Below are positions 1 through 8,299 of a DNA stretch of 43,754 bases, piece after piece. The notes beneath the pieces were generated by a model. The model was given only the letters and a program-made list of their open reading frames with translations. It ran no database searches and was not told the origin of the DNA. The stretch spans positions 1 to 43,754 of the forward strand of contig NZ_WTVS01000050.1 in the NCBI RefSeq assembly GCF_012911005.2, given 5' to 3'. A program made the translations under genes and the position numbers. Source of the DNA: Aromatoleum toluolicum (GTDB lineage Bacteria; Pseudomonadota; Gammaproteobacteria; Burkholderiales; Rhodocyclaceae). Each line of letters begins with the position of its first letter. Position 1 is the first letter of the stretch.

Positions 1-42
1 TCGGCTGCGCCGGCGCCATTTGCGCTTGAGCACCCCTGCCAT
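1..42 (-). CDS. Start of first IS66 gene (TnpA-like), partial
   Basis: Fourteen codons are visible (MAGVLKRKWRRRSR) before the sequence ends. A GGAGGG ribosome site lies 7-8 bases upstream of the ATG. The position just inside an IS66-type end and the basic composition fit the small accessory gene that opens IS66 elements, but the visible part is too short for a family match. Confidence 0.45.
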   Translation of the reverse strand, partial: MAGVLKRKWRRRSR

Positions 43-127
43 GAACGATCCCTCCATTGTTGACCCTGGAGGCAATTGTCCACGTCGATCACGTGCCCTG
101 GAATAACGCCGGTCAGTTACCGCTTAC
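1..127 (-). mobile_element. IS66-family insertion sequence end (left copy, runs off the window)
   Basis: These bases are the exact reverse complement of 43628-43754. Read from the host side inward, the sequence begins GTAAGCGGTAACTGACC. GTAAGCG is the conserved tip of IS66-family inverted repeats. An open frame with a good ribosome site begins about 85 bases inside the end and runs out of the window. The host/IS junction is between 127 and 128, inside ycgR. The 8-base target duplication typical of IS66 cannot be checked because the other IS end is not in the window. Confidence 0.75.
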
Positions 128-510
128 TGCAGGCGGATGATGCTGTCGGGAAGCGTCGCGCGCAGCGCAGGTTTGCCCGCATGCACGATGCGGGCGGGGG
201 CCTCCAGCGCGAACTGCAGCTTCACGTTGTCGAGGCGGGTCACGCAGACGAGCTGGGCGGCGCTCCCTGCCTTCGCGTTGCGTATCTCGTCGGGGCAGGC
301 ATCGACGATCACGGCGCCGTCGTCGGTCAGCGCGAGCGCCAGTGTGACGAAGGATTCCCCGCCGTCGATGAAGGCAGTCAGGAGCGGACGTTTATCGACC
401 AGCATCCGGAGCAACTGGATGATTTCGAGCGGGTCGCGCACCGCATAGCGGGCGAGGGCGTCAGCATCCAGCGGTCGCTGCGGCGTCGTGGTTTCGGACG
501 GTTCGGGCAT
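124..510 (-). pseudogene. ycgR: Flagellar brake protein YcgR, 3' end removed by IS66
   Basis: About 128 residues of a YcgR-type protein remain. The visible part matches the N-terminal YcgR domain: DPLEIIQLLRML near the start, a VIVDACPDE strand segment, and LPDSIIRLQ, where full-length proteins continue with the arginine-rich linker into a C-terminal PilZ domain. The IS66 end joins after that point and supplies an immediate TAA stop, so the c-di-GMP-binding PilZ half is missing. YcgR slows the flagellar motor when loaded with c-di-GMP; this copy should not sense it. The first ATG is at 510; an in-frame TTG at 516 is a less likely start. It sits downstream of the flagellar genes on the same strand. 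Confidence 0.75.
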
Positions 511-565
511 CGGCAACGAGTCCGGGCAAAGCCGGATTTATAGCACGACTGCGAAACCGCAACGA

Positions 566-635
566 ATACCGTTTGGACTGAGCTTGTCGAAGCCCTGCGA
601 TTGCCCTGCGAAAGGCTCAGGGCGAACGGAGGTAT
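566..635. repeat. Palindromic intergenic repeat (REP-like)
   Basis: An imperfect inverted repeat between fhlB and ycgR. The arms carry GGACTGAGCTTGTCGAAG and GAAAGGCTCAGGGCGAACGG, with ATACC/GGTAT at the outer ends. This resembles the TTCGACAAGCTCAG / GGCTCAGGGCGAAC repeat scattered between genes of many GC-rich proteobacteria. It could form a hairpin and separate ycgR expression from the upstream genes. Confidence 0.6.
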
Positions 636-650
636 TCGATTGCTGCCTCA

Positions 651-971
651 TCAGGGGCGAGCCGGTCCGCCCGGTGCTTGCGCCTGCGCGCCCGCGCTGC
701 CCTGCTCGACGCGGTAGATCCACGCGAGCAGCTCCGCCACCGCGACGTACAGTTCGGGCGGGATACGCGCGTCAAGGTCGACCTGCATCAGAAGACCGAC
801 CAGTTCGGGGGATTCGTGCACGAACACCCCGGCTTCCCGCGCGCGCTCGATGATCTCGCGCGCGATCAGCCCGCGCCCCTTCGCGACGACGCGCGGCGCG
901 GCGTCGCCCTTGCTGTAGGCGAGCGCGACGGCCTCGCCGCGCGGTGTCGGATCGTGTTCAGTGTTCGCCAT
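651..971 (-). CDS. fhlB: FlhB C-terminal-domain homologue (FhlB)
   Basis: A 106-residue soluble protein that resembles only the cytoplasmic C-terminal domain of the export-gate protein FlhB/YscU. The sequence AVALAYSKGDAAPRVVAKG corresponds to the region after the NPTH autocleavage site of FlhB, and EIIERAREAGVFVHESPELV to the conserved helix that follows. The NPTH motif and the membrane segments are absent, as usual for this stand-alone family. In other bacteria such proteins can partly replace the FlhB C-terminal half in export-substrate switching. The ATG at 971 is preferred over an upstream GTG (974). The start overlaps the end of fliK by 14 bases, so the two are probably translationally coupled; FliK is the partner that triggers the FlhB switch. 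Confidence 0.75.
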   Translation of the reverse strand: MANTEHDPTPRGEAVALAYSKGDAAPRVVAKGRGLIAREIIERAREAGVFVHESPELVGLLMQVDLDARIPPELYVAVAELLAWIYRVEQGSAGAQAQAPGGPARP

Positions 972-2121
972 CACGGCGCTCCGCGACGAAGCCCGTGAGC
1001 GGGACGTTGGCTGCTTCGAGGGCGCTGTCGAGCTCCGCCCGGGCGTTGGCGAGCGCCGCGACCGTCGCGTCGTCGTCGGCCATCAGGCGCAATGCGACGC
1101 CTGCGGGTGTCAGGATCAGCAGCGCCTCGACACCGCCGAGCCGCGGCAGGCTGAGCCGCAGGGTGGTCTTCCATTCCGTCGGCGGCTCGTCCGAACCCGG
1201 TTCGCGGTCGCGCTGCGGATCCTCGATCTCCCATTCCATCGCCTGTCCCGGCCAGACCTGTCCCTGCCAGACGTAGTTCTGTGTCGCCATCGCGTCGAGT
1301 TGCTGATAAACAACCGGGACGAGCCGCTCGGGAAGGGCGGTTGTGCGCATGCCCGGAGCCTGTGCCGGATTCGTGCCGCCTGCGGCGTCGGATTCGTTCG
1401 CTGCCACCGCCGTCGCGCCCGCCCCTTGTGCCGGCGCGTTCGCCGCCATCTCGGCGCCGGCCCGCAGCGGAACTGGCGAACGAGCGAGTGCGGCGGCATC
1501 GGCCGGGCCGGCAGGCTGGGCCGCCGTCCCCCCCAAATGCTCGCCCTGAGGTTCCTGCAACAGCGCCGAGGTCGCGAGCTTGCCGGAGAGCCATTGCAGC
1601 TGGTGGGATTCGTAGAACAGGCCGCTCTGGGACAGCGCCTGCTGCAGGGCCGGGGCGAGCGTCGCGGCGGCGTTGTTGGTCGGTGGCGCCGCAAGGATGG
1701 GTTTTCCGGCCGCCAGCGACGCAGGCTGCGGAGCGGGCTGCCCCGTGAGCAGGAATCCGATCAGCCGCCCCGCGGCGCTGAGCGTCGGGCGAGCGCCTTC
1801 ATTGCCCGTGAGCATCGGCTCGGCGAGCTGGGCGAACACCGCCTTGGGCGTGCTTTGAGTGACGACCAGTTCCAGCGTGTCGCCGGTATTCGCCGAGTGG
1901 TTGAGCGCGAGCGTGTAATCACGTCCGCCGACGATGGCCTTGAAGGTGCCATCGGGCAGCCGGCGGTCGATCGTCGCGACGAAGCGCTCGCCGGGCAGAA
2001 GCTCGGGAAGGCGAGCCTGGATCTCGCGCACGCGCGACGTGCCGTTGATCGGCGGCTCGCTGTCGAAGAGGCTCGCCTCCGTGATCAGACGCAGGCGGGC
2101 GGCGAGATCGGAGGGGATCAT
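958..2121 (-). CDS. fliK: Flagellar hook-length control protein FliK
   Basis: A 387-residue protein with a low-complexity Ala/Pro/Gln-rich middle (roughly residues 100-260) and a conserved C-terminal Flg_hook-type domain (about 275-385), including a Trp/Gln-rich stretch (WQGQVWPGQAMEWEI) and a LSLPRLGGVEALLIL strand region. FliK is exported during hook assembly, measures hook length through its flexible N-terminal part and switches the export gate (FlhB) to filament-type substrates through its C-terminal domain. The gene follows fliS-fliT on the same strand and overlaps fhlB at its end. The middle region diverges fast in this family, so identification rests on the C-terminal part and the context. 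Confidence 0.8.
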   Translation of the reverse strand: MIPSDLAARLRLITEASLFDSEPPINGTSRVREIQARLPELLPGERFVATIDRRLPDGTFKAIVGGRDYTLALNHSANTGDTLELVVTQSTPKAVFAQLAEPMLTGNEGARPTLSAAGRLIGFLLTGQPAPQPASLAAGKPILAAPPTNNAAATLAPALQQALSQSGLFYESHQLQWLSGKLATSALLQEPQGEHLGGTAAQPAGPADAAALARSPVPLRAGAEMAANAPAQGAGATAVAANESDAAGGTNPAQAPGMRTTALPERLVPVVYQQLDAMATQNYVWQGQVWPGQAMEWEIEDPQRDREPGSDEPPTEWKTTLRLSLPRLGGVEALLILTPAGVALRLMADDDATVAALANARAELDSALEAANVPLTGFVAERRDGEH

Positions 2122-2168
2122 CGTGTGCGCTCCTGTGTCGTCAGACCGTCCGGAGGCCGGTCAGATCC

Positions 2169-2498
2169 TCAGGGGCCGAAGGCGCCGTAGGCGGCGCGCA
2201 CGGCACGGTCGCGTGCGGTGCCCGACAGCAGCTTACGCACGCTGGTGAGCCAGGGTTCGACGTGTTGGCGGATTTCGACGTCGTTCTCGAGCATGGCGGC
2301 GATCAGCTCCGCCTTGCGTGCCGCCTCCGCGGCGCCGAGGGGCTCCTGTGACGCACCCGCGGCGCGCAAGATTCCGTCGCGCGACGCGGCCATCTCGCGT
2401 TCCAGCTTCACGAGGCGATCCCAGTCGTTCGCCCGTGCCGCTTCGACCATCGCCGCCGACAGGGTACTCATCGATTCGTACAGGGCGAGCGACGACAT
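2169..2498 (-). CDS. fliT: Flagellar export chaperone FliT
   Basis: A 109-residue, predicted all-helical protein with heptad-like spacing (LALYESMSTLSAAMVEAARAN, then DWDRLVKLEREM), as in FliT. FliT binds the filament cap protein FliD before export and in enteric bacteria also binds the FlhDC regulator. The size and the position directly after fliS match the fliD-fliS-fliT order common in proteobacteria. Sequence conservation in this family is weak, so context carries much of the call. A GGAGACC ribosome site lies just before the start. Confidence 0.75.
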   Translation of the reverse strand: MSSLALYESMSTLSAAMVEAARANDWDRLVKLEREMAASRDGILRAAGASQEPLGAAEAARKAELIAAMLENDVEIRQHVEPWLTSVRKLLSGTARDRAVRAAYGAFGP

Positions 2499-2508
2499 GG
2501 TGGTCTCC

Positions 2509-2925
2509 TCAGGCAGCCGCAGTTGCCGCTGTGGTGCCGGGTGCGATGCCGGCCCAGGCTTCGCGTAGGCTTTCGAGCAGTCCGTGGATTTCGTCCAGGG
2601 CGGGACGGCTGTTGTGCAGGTTGGCGTAGACCAGTCGCTCGCTCATGTAGTCGTACAGGGCGGACAACCGCGCGGCGAGTTCGCCGCCTGCGTTCAGATC
2701 GAGGCTCGCCTTGAGTCCGTTGAGGATGATCTCGATTGCCTTGGAGATCGCCTGGCCCTTCGCCGGGATATCCTGATTTTCCATTGCCGCGGAGGCGGTG
2801 CCGATGGAGAGCAGCGCACCGTCGAAGAGCATCAGGATAAGCTTGTGCGGGTCGGCGGTGGTTACGCCGGTTTCGACGCCCACTTGAGCGTAAGCGGCGG
2901 CCCGATTGGGAAATGAACCGAACAT
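2509..2925 (-). CDS. fliS: Flagellin export chaperone FliS
   Basis: A 138-residue protein with the family features: an N-terminal AAAYAQVGVETGV segment, the conserved DPHKLILMLFDGAL motif near residue 26, and a later helix LSALYDYMSERLVYANL. FliS binds the disordered C-terminus of newly made flagellin, prevents its polymerisation in the cytoplasm and hands it to the export gate. It lies 12 bases after fliD and 10 bases before fliT, in one run with the flagellin gene it serves. The length is typical for the family. Confidence 0.92.
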   Translation of the reverse strand: MFGSFPNRAAAYAQVGVETGVTTADPHKLILMLFDGALLSIGTASAAMENQDIPAKGQAISKAIEIILNGLKASLDLNAGGELAARLSALYDYMSERLVYANLHNSRPALDEIHGLLESLREAWAGIAPGTTAATAAA

Positions 2926-2937
2926 GCGTACTCCTAA

Positions 2938-4254
2938 TTACCCGCCCGTTTGCGGCAGATTTGCGAGTTGTTGGGTCAGAAAATTACTTGTTTGCGTCAT
3001 GCTCGCCACCATCGAGTCCAGCGCCGTGAATTGGGCGAGAAAGCGTTTCTCAATCTGTTCGAGGCGGGCTGTTAACGCCTCGCGCTGTTTCCCGATCGCC
3101 TTGATGGAGGCGTTTATCCCATCGGTGCGGCCGGCGAGCATACCTCCGCCGCTGACATAATCTTCCAGCGTGGAAGATATCGTTTCCGCAAAACCGGTTA
3201 TCCCACTGCTCCCGGCAAAAAATCCCGCAACATCCTTGCCAGCATCCTTGAGCGCGGCGTCTAGTTTGGCGCTGTCGATTGAAAGAGTCCCGTCGGCCTT
3301 GAAGGAGACGCCAATATCGGAAAGTCGGCTGACACCCGTGAACCCCGGCAAGGCACCGCCTATCAGGTTCCGCAGTTGCCCTTGAATGGAGCGCGCGGTC
3401 GAGTCGCCCGTAAGGGTCGAAGCTTTGCGGGTTTCCGGGTTGTATGCAGTCAGGTCCCTGATCGCCTTGTTGGCGTCATTGTAGGCCTTCACAAACGCCT
3501 CGATTCCGCTGCGGGCGTTGCTGGGGTCTTCGGCGACCGTCAGACTCCCGGCCGTCGCGGTCTCCTTGGTCAGGTTCAGCGTCACGCCTTCGATGGCGTC
3601 ACTGATCGTATTGCTCGCACGCGTGATTGCGATCCCGTCGATCGTCAGCGTCGCGTTTTCGGCTGGCTGGATCTCGTAAAGACTGGATTCGATGCCCAGT
3701 CCGGTAGCAGTGAACGCGTTGGATGTTCCGGTGTTCTTGCCAGCTAGTACGAGTTGCTTCGCGGTTCCATTGTCGATGACATTGGCTGCAACACCAAGAT
3801 CGGCACCATTGATGGCGTCGCGCAATTGCTCAATCGAACCGCCGGCAAATTCAAGCGTTTTCGTCTGGCCGCCCGTCGTGACTGACAGCGTGCCGCTACC
3901 GGGCACAAAGGTCACGTCCTTGTTCGTTGCAGCGCGCTGGACGGTGGCGAGATTCGTCACTTGAACCGAGTAATTACCTGCGGCAGCAGAAGTGGTCGAC
4001 GTGGCGGTAAAGCCGGCATCGGTGCCGACGGTAACCTTCGTCGCGGAAAATCTTGCAGAATCCTTAAGGCCGCCTGTCGCGCTTTGCAGGGCGGAAAGGA
4101 CACTCTTGAGCTGGCCGAAGGCCGACAGCTTGGCCTGATAGCTTGCCTCCTTGGTTGCGAGCGCCGTCAGCGGACGCTGCTCGAGAGACATCAATTGGCT
4201 CACCAGTCCGTTGATGTCCAGTCCAGATCCAATCCCACTTGCGGTGAGCGCCAT
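2938..4254 (-). CDS. fliD: Flagellar filament cap protein FliD
   Basis: A 438-residue hook-associated protein 2. The N-terminus (ASGIGSGLDINGLVSQLMSLE) is the conserved FliD N-terminal motif. The variable centre contains FliD-type strand repeats, and the C-terminal helix region (QIEKRFLAQFTALDSMVASM, then TSNFLTQQLANL) is the conserved C-terminal domain. FliD forms the cap at the filament tip and folds arriving flagellin subunits into place. It follows flaG by 11 bases. Its cytoplasmic chaperone candidate FliT is encoded two genes downstream. The length is within the usual range. Confidence 0.93.
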   Translation of the reverse strand: MALTASGIGSGLDINGLVSQLMSLEQRPLTALATKEASYQAKLSAFGQLKSVLSALQSATGGLKDSARFSATKVTVGTDAGFTATSTTSAAAGNYSVQVTNLATVQRAATNKDVTFVPGSGTLSVTTGGQTKTLEFAGGSIEQLRDAINGADLGVAANVIDNGTAKQLVLAGKNTGTSNAFTATGLGIESSLYEIQPAENATLTIDGIAITRASNTISDAIEGVTLNLTKETATAGSLTVAEDPSNARSGIEAFVKAYNDANKAIRDLTAYNPETRKASTLTGDSTARSIQGQLRNLIGGALPGFTGVSRLSDIGVSFKADGTLSIDSAKLDAALKDAGKDVAGFFAGSSGITGFAETISSTLEDYVSGGGMLAGRTDGINASIKAIGKQREALTARLEQIEKRFLAQFTALDSMVASMTQTSNFLTQQLANLPQTGG

Positions 4255-4265
4255 GTCCGTCTCCT

Positions 4266-4649
4266 TCAGGCCTCTTGTCTGACCAGCAATCCCCGCAGTT
4301 TATCGAGCGCTTTGGCGATTGCGAGCACTTCTTCCGACGGGATCTGCTTGATCACCTCGTCGGTACTGCTGTCAATGATCTTGACTACCGTGCGTCCGGT
4401 GTCGTCGTCTATCGAGAACCGCAAGTCCTGTGCCACGGGTGAGATGGCTTTGCGAACCTCCTCGAGCGCTTGATTGATTTGGGCAGAGTCTGTTGTGTTC
4501 GTGACTTCGGGCTTTTTCTGCAACCCCGTGGGAGGCAGCGAATCGACCGCTGCGGTCGGTGTGCGCCTGACGCCTGGAGGCAATGCCTCTGCGCGAGAGG
4601 GCTGCGGCGTGATGGTGGTGGTCGCCGGCAGGGTGGTTTGAATGGCCAT
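4266..4649 (-). CDS. flaG: FlaG family flagellar protein
   Basis: A 127-residue protein with the FlaG pattern: a poorly conserved Thr/Pro-rich N-terminal half, then the domain LRFSIDDDTGRTVVKIIDSSTDEVIKQIPSEEVLAIAKAL split over residues 83-122, whose DDTGR and VIKQIP elements are conserved. FlaG is linked to filament length and stability in several bacteria, but its molecular role is not settled. The position between fliC and fliD is the standard one in beta- and gammaproteobacteria. Confidence 0.88.
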   Translation of the reverse strand: MAIQTTLPATTTITPQPSRAEALPPGVRRTPTAAVDSLPPTGLQKKPEVTNTTDSAQINQALEEVRKAISPVAQDLRFSIDDDTGRTVVKIIDSSTDEVIKQIPSEEVLAIAKALDKLRGLLVRQEA

Positions 4650-4671
4650 GATGCTTCTCCCTCATGGGGCA

Positions 4672-4703
4672 ACGGCGCGGAGCCCTTGCGAGCTCCGCGC
4701 CGT
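4672..4703 (-). terminator. Strong hairpin between fliC and flaG (attenuating or stabilising)
   Basis: A perfect 12-base-pair stem (ACGGCGCGGAGC with its complement) and an 8-base loop lie 24 bases after the fliC stop, in the transcript orientation of fliC. No run of U follows, so a classical intrinsic terminator is not seen. A partial terminator or 3' mRNA stabiliser would let flagellin be made in excess over flaG-fliD-fliS-fliT. Confidence 0.65.
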
Positions 4704-4727
4704 GTGATCGTGAGACTACCAGACCGG

Positions 4728-5900
4728 TTAGCCGCGGAGGAGGCTCAGCACGTTTTGCGGCAGCGAGTTCGCCTGTGCGAGCATTGCGGTCCCCGCCTGC
4801 TGCAGGATCTGCGTACGCGACAGGTTTGCGGTTTCGGAAGCAAAGTCGGCATCCAGGATGCGACCGCGCGATGCAGAGATGTTTTCACTGCTGGTTTGAA
4901 GGTTTGCCACCGTTGAACTGAAGCGATTCTGGATCGCACCGAGGTTTGCGCGTGACGTATTAACCGACTTCAGTGCGTTGTCGATCTGCGTAATCGTTTG
5001 CTGTGCATTGGTGAAGGAACTCACGGTCAATGCGTTGATACCGGTGGTCGAAGTGGAGGCACCGACAGCACCGGTAAAACCGGCGATTGCCACCGTTGCG
5101 CTTGCGCCTGCAAACGTCATCGCGCTCGCATTGGAGTTTGTGAGGGTGATGTCCCCAGTGACCGCGTCGTACGACGCCCCTACACCGGTTTGTGCCGACA
5201 CGCGATTGATCGCCTCGGTGACTTGACCGGCTCGTTCCTGCGCGTTTGAGGCTGCGGCGATTGCACCGAGATTCACCGGGCCCGACCCGCCGCCGCCGTC
5301 AAGCGTGAGGGAGCCATCTGCGATTGCCGTCGCGAAGCTGGTCATTGACGAGGCATTGACGTTTGCAGTATAGCGGGTCAGCGTACCTCCCAACGATGCA
5401 GTCTGTGCGTTGGCAATAGACGAGATCGTAATCGTCTGACCTGCATCAGCACCAACTTGGAAGCTAACGCCAGAGAAGCTGCCGTCAATTAGTTTGGTGC
5501 CGTTGAAGCTTGTCTGCTCGGCCACACGCTGAATTTCTGCCTTGAGTTGGGTCACTTCCGCGTTGAGTGCATCGCGATCCTCCTGCGAATTCGTGCCGTT
5601 CGAAGCTTGAACCGCAAGTTCGCGAATCCGTTGCAGGTTATTGCCGATCTCTCCAAGGGCGCCTTCGGCGGTTTGTGCCAAGGAAATGCCATCGTTTGCA
5701 TTGCGAGCAGCCTGATTCAGGCCGCGAACTTGTGCCGACATCCGCTCGGAGATCGCGAGACCGGCAGCGTCGTCCTTCGCGCTGTTGATACGCAGACCCG
5801 AGGAGAGGCGCTGCAGCGACGAGGCAAGCGAACTCTGGGAGGTGGTCAGGTTGCGTTGTGCATTGAGGGACGCAACGTTGGTGTTGATCGTCATTGCCAT
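4728..5900 (-). CDS. fliC: Flagellin FliC
   Basis: A 390-residue flagellin. Residues 1-140 are the conserved N-terminal D0/D1 helices ([14 protein letters not shown], then [20 protein letters not shown]). The C-terminus ([20 protein letters not shown], ending [14 protein letters not shown]) is the conserved D0 helix that packs in the filament core and binds FliS. The middle (about 150-300) is a variable, Thr/Ala/Gly-rich surface domain. The ATG is 7 bases after AGGAGA. A sigma-28-type promoter lies about 90 bases upstream. One flagellin gene is visible here; others may exist elsewhere. Confidence 0.95.
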   Translation of the reverse strand: MAMTINTNVASLNAQRNLTTSQSSLASSLQRLSSGLRINSAKDDAAGLAISERMSAQVRGLNQAARNANDGISLAQTAEGALGEIGNNLQRIRELAVQASNGTNSQEDRDALNAEVTQLKAEIQRVAEQTSFNGTKLIDGSFSGVSFQVGADAGQTITISSIANAQTASLGGTLTRYTANVNASSMTSFATAIADGSLTLDGGGGSGPVNLGAIAAASNAQERAGQVTEAINRVSAQTGVGASYDAVTGDITLTNSNASAMTFAGASATVAIAGFTGAVGASTSTTGINALTVSSFTNAQQTITQIDNALKSVNTSRANLGAIQNRFSSTVANLQTSSENISASRGRILDADFASETANLSRTQILQQAGTAMLAQANSLPQNVLSLLRG

Positions 5901-5990
5901 GATATTTCTCCTAGAGAGAGATGACTTCGGTTATCCCGGCTTCATGCCCTGTTTGCATCTGCGCGGGCGTTTTGTCTGCCGTTGAATCCA

Positions 5991-6017
5991 TTAACGGAGG
6001 GCCCGGAAAAATCTTTA
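5991..6017 (-). promoter_or_regulatory. Sigma-28 (FliA) promoter for fliC
   Basis: On the minus strand TAAA is followed by 15 bases and then TCCGTTAA, against the FliA consensus TAAA-N15-GCCGATAA (6 of 8 matches in the -10 box). It lies about 90 bases upstream of the flagellin start, where a late-class flagellar promoter is expected. Confidence 0.75.
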
Positions 6018-6120
6018 GGGAATTTGCAAGGAGATTTGTCGGGGGGCTTGTGATGGCCCCCACATGGCCCGCTCGCGCATCACTCGTGGGTGCCGGCGCC
6101 CTTGCGGGGGCACGTCCGGT

Positions 6121-7941
6121 TCAGACGACGGGATGTGCGACGACCTTGTTCTTGCCCGCCTGCTTCGCTCGGTACATCGCCTCGTCCGCGCGCTGCACGG
6201 TGCTTTCCACCGTGTCGTCGGGGTTCCATTCGGTGACGCCGGCGCTGAACGTTATCAGCACTTTCCGCTCGTGCGTGAGGAAGAAGTTGCGCGTGAGTTC
6301 GCGCTGCAGGCGCACCAGGGCGGCCTGCGCCTGTTCGAGCGTGGTGTCCGGGTAGAGCAGGATGAATTCCTCGCCGCCGTGGCGGGAGACGGTGTCCTGC
6401 GGGCGCAGGCTCTGCCGGATGATCGTGGCGAGGTGGACGAGGGCGTCGTCGCCGGTGCGGTGGCCGAAGGTGTCGTTGAGCTGCTTGAAGTTGTCGAGGT
6501 CGAGCAGGGCGAGGCTCAGGGGGCTGCCGTGGCGGCGGGCGCGGGCGGCTTCCTTGTCGAAGGTCTCTTCCAGCCCGCGGCGGTTGAGCACGCCGGTGAG
6601 CTGGTCGTGGCGCATCAGGCGGCTGGCTTCGTCGAGTTGGCGTTGCAGCTCGTTCATGCGTTCTTCGGCGTCGCGGGCGCGTTCGCGTGTGGCGTCCAGT
6701 TCGTCGCGGGAGCGCCGGGCGGCGTCGCGCATCGCGAGCGTTTCGCGCATCACTTCGCCGAGGACTCCGCTGATCTCGGTGATGTCGCGCGCGGTGGAGA
6801 TGCGGTCGGCGCAGTTGCCGATGCGGTCGTGGTAGGCGCCGGTGGTTTCGGCGAAGCTGGCGAGGTGGTCGACGAAGCCGGCGAGCAGCTCCTTGAGCGA
6901 GCGCTGGGCTTCGGAGTGGTTGTGCTTGAGCTGGCTCTGCTTGTAGATGATCTCGCGCAGCCGGCGTTCGGCGTCGTCGATGAGGCGCACGTTTGCCGGT
7001 TTGCCGAGGACGTCGCGCAGGACCTCGATCTGGCCGCTGAGCCAGCTGTCGTCCACGACGATCTGGTCGATGTTGTCGAGCAGCAGGCGCAGCAGGTTGA
7101 GCAGTCCGGCGTTGATCTCGGCCCGGTCACCCGCGACCATCTCGAGCCGGTAGGCGAACTTGCGCATGCGCGTGGCGATGTTGCGCAGATCGTCCGCGTT
7201 GCCGGCGGTCTTGACCGATCCGGCGAGCCTGTCGGCTTCCTGCGCCAGTTCGGGCTGTTCGGTGAGCAGCGGTGGGAGCACCGTTTCGAGCGCGAGTTGC
7301 AGCAGTTCCTGGCGTGCGGCGAGCAGTTCGCCGGCTTCTCCGGGTGCGACCTGGCGCATTTCGGGTGCTGCGCCGGCAGGGGGCGTGGGGGCGCTGGCGG
7401 ACGGCGCGTTCGCTGGTGCGTTTGCGGCGTCGGATGGTTCGCGGGGTGCCGGCGCTTCGGGATCGACCGGAGCCTGCGTCCACGAGCGGACGAGGGCCTG
7501 CAGACGGGCGTGCAGCGTTGCGGGATCGTTGGCCGCGAGCACGCGTTCGAGCGATTCGCGCTTGCGTGCCGTGGTCCAGCCGAGCTGGCGTGCTTCCCAC
7601 TGCCTGAGCAGGTTGGCGATCAGTTCGTTCCAGGCGGGCGGCTGCTCGGTCTTCAGGCTGGCAAGGTAGTCGGTCAGCGCCTGCCGGCTGGTGTCCTGGT
7701 TGTTGTCCGCCAGAGCCTGGTCCAGCTGGCGGGCGATCCGCGCGCGTTCGGCGGTGTCGCGGGGCAATTGCCGCGCGAGGGCGCGCACGAACTTGTCGGG
7801 GAAGGCGCCTTCGGCGTCAGGCGCGCCCGCGACCTCGTAGTAGAGGGCGCGAAAGTTGTCCGGTGTCGGCGAGATGCGCCGTGCCGCGAACAGACGCAGG
7901 ACTTCGCGGGCAATTTCCGATGGCTGGGTTGGGGCGGGCAT
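6121..7941 (-). CDS. Diguanylate cyclase (GGDEF domain) with long helical N-terminal region
   Basis: A 606-residue cytoplasmic protein. The C-terminal part (about 440-600) is a GGDEF domain with an intact GGEEF signature at about 522-526, so it probably makes c-di-GMP from two GTP. RPQD, five residues before the signature, is an intact inhibitory I-site (RxxD), indicating product feedback. The first 430 residues have no membrane segment or clear sensor domain: an N-terminal module (EIAREVLRLFAARRISPTPDNF), an Ala/Pro linker near 180-230, and long coiled-coil-like helices just before the GGDEF domain (ARDAEERMNELQRQLDEASR). It lies next to the flagellar genes, so it may feed motility control, although the local brake gene ycgR is broken. 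Confidence 0.88.
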   Translation of the reverse strand: MPAPTQPSEIAREVLRLFAARRISPTPDNFRALYYEVAGAPDAEGAFPDKFVRALARQLPRDTAERARIARQLDQALADNNQDTSRQALTDYLASLKTEQPPAWNELIANLLRQWEARQLGWTTARKRESLERVLAANDPATLHARLQALVRSWTQAPVDPEAPAPREPSDAANAPANAPSASAPTPPAGAAPEMRQVAPGEAGELLAARQELLQLALETVLPPLLTEQPELAQEADRLAGSVKTAGNADDLRNIATRMRKFAYRLEMVAGDRAEINAGLLNLLRLLLDNIDQIVVDDSWLSGQIEVLRDVLGKPANVRLIDDAERRLREIIYKQSQLKHNHSEAQRSLKELLAGFVDHLASFAETTGAYHDRIGNCADRISTARDITEISGVLGEVMRETLAMRDAARRSRDELDATRERARDAEERMNELQRQLDEASRLMRHDQLTGVLNRRGLEETFDKEAARARRHGSPLSLALLDLDNFKQLNDTFGHRTGDDALVHLATIIRQSLRPQDTVSRHGGEEFILLYPDTTLEQAQAALVRLQRELTRNFFLTHERKVLITFSAGVTEWNPDDTVESTVQRADEAMYRAKQAGKNKVVAHPVV

Positions 7942-8088
7942 CGACAGCGGCTTTCACGCGGGCAGGTTGAGCGCCGATTATAGGGAGATCGGCGCAATAC
8001 CGGACATGCGGGCAGGGGCTTGCGCGTGAAATTTCTGCCGGACCATGCATGGCCCGCGCCGGAGGGCTTCGACCGGTCGGGCCGGAGT

Positions 8089-8250
8089 TCAGTGCTCTTC
8101 TGCGGCGCTGCGAGCCTGCATGCGCATGAACCACACTGCGAAGATCGTTGCCGCCGCGAGGGTCGTCGCCTCGACGACGTGACCGGTGCCGAGCATCAGG
8201 CCGGACGCGCCGCCGCAGCCCATCAGCAGTCGATTGATCCACTGTTCCAT
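8089..8250 (-). CDS. Small predicted membrane protein (53 aa) with SOS-type promoter
   Basis: The ATG at 8250 is preferred because GGAG lies 8 bases before it; the longer open frame upstream has no ribosome site and crosses the promoter. The 53-residue product starts MEQWINRLLMGCGGASG, has a Gly-rich first half, then one hydrophobic segment (about residues 25-44: VVEATTLAAATIFAVWFM) followed by a charged tail ending EEH. That suggests a single-span inner-membrane peptide. A LexA-box-like palindrome covers the -10 element 50 bases upstream, so expression is probably induced by DNA damage. I do not recognise the family. By analogy, SOS-induced small membrane peptides such as TisB act on membrane potential, but nothing in this sequence proves that role. 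Confidence 0.6.
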   Translation of the reverse strand: MEQWINRLLMGCGGASGLMLGTGHVVEATTLAAATIFAVWFMRMQARSAAEEH

Positions 8251-8299
8251 ATTGGTCTCCGTCGGGAAGAGAGCCCTCTGCGGGGCCGTGTTGGTCGAG

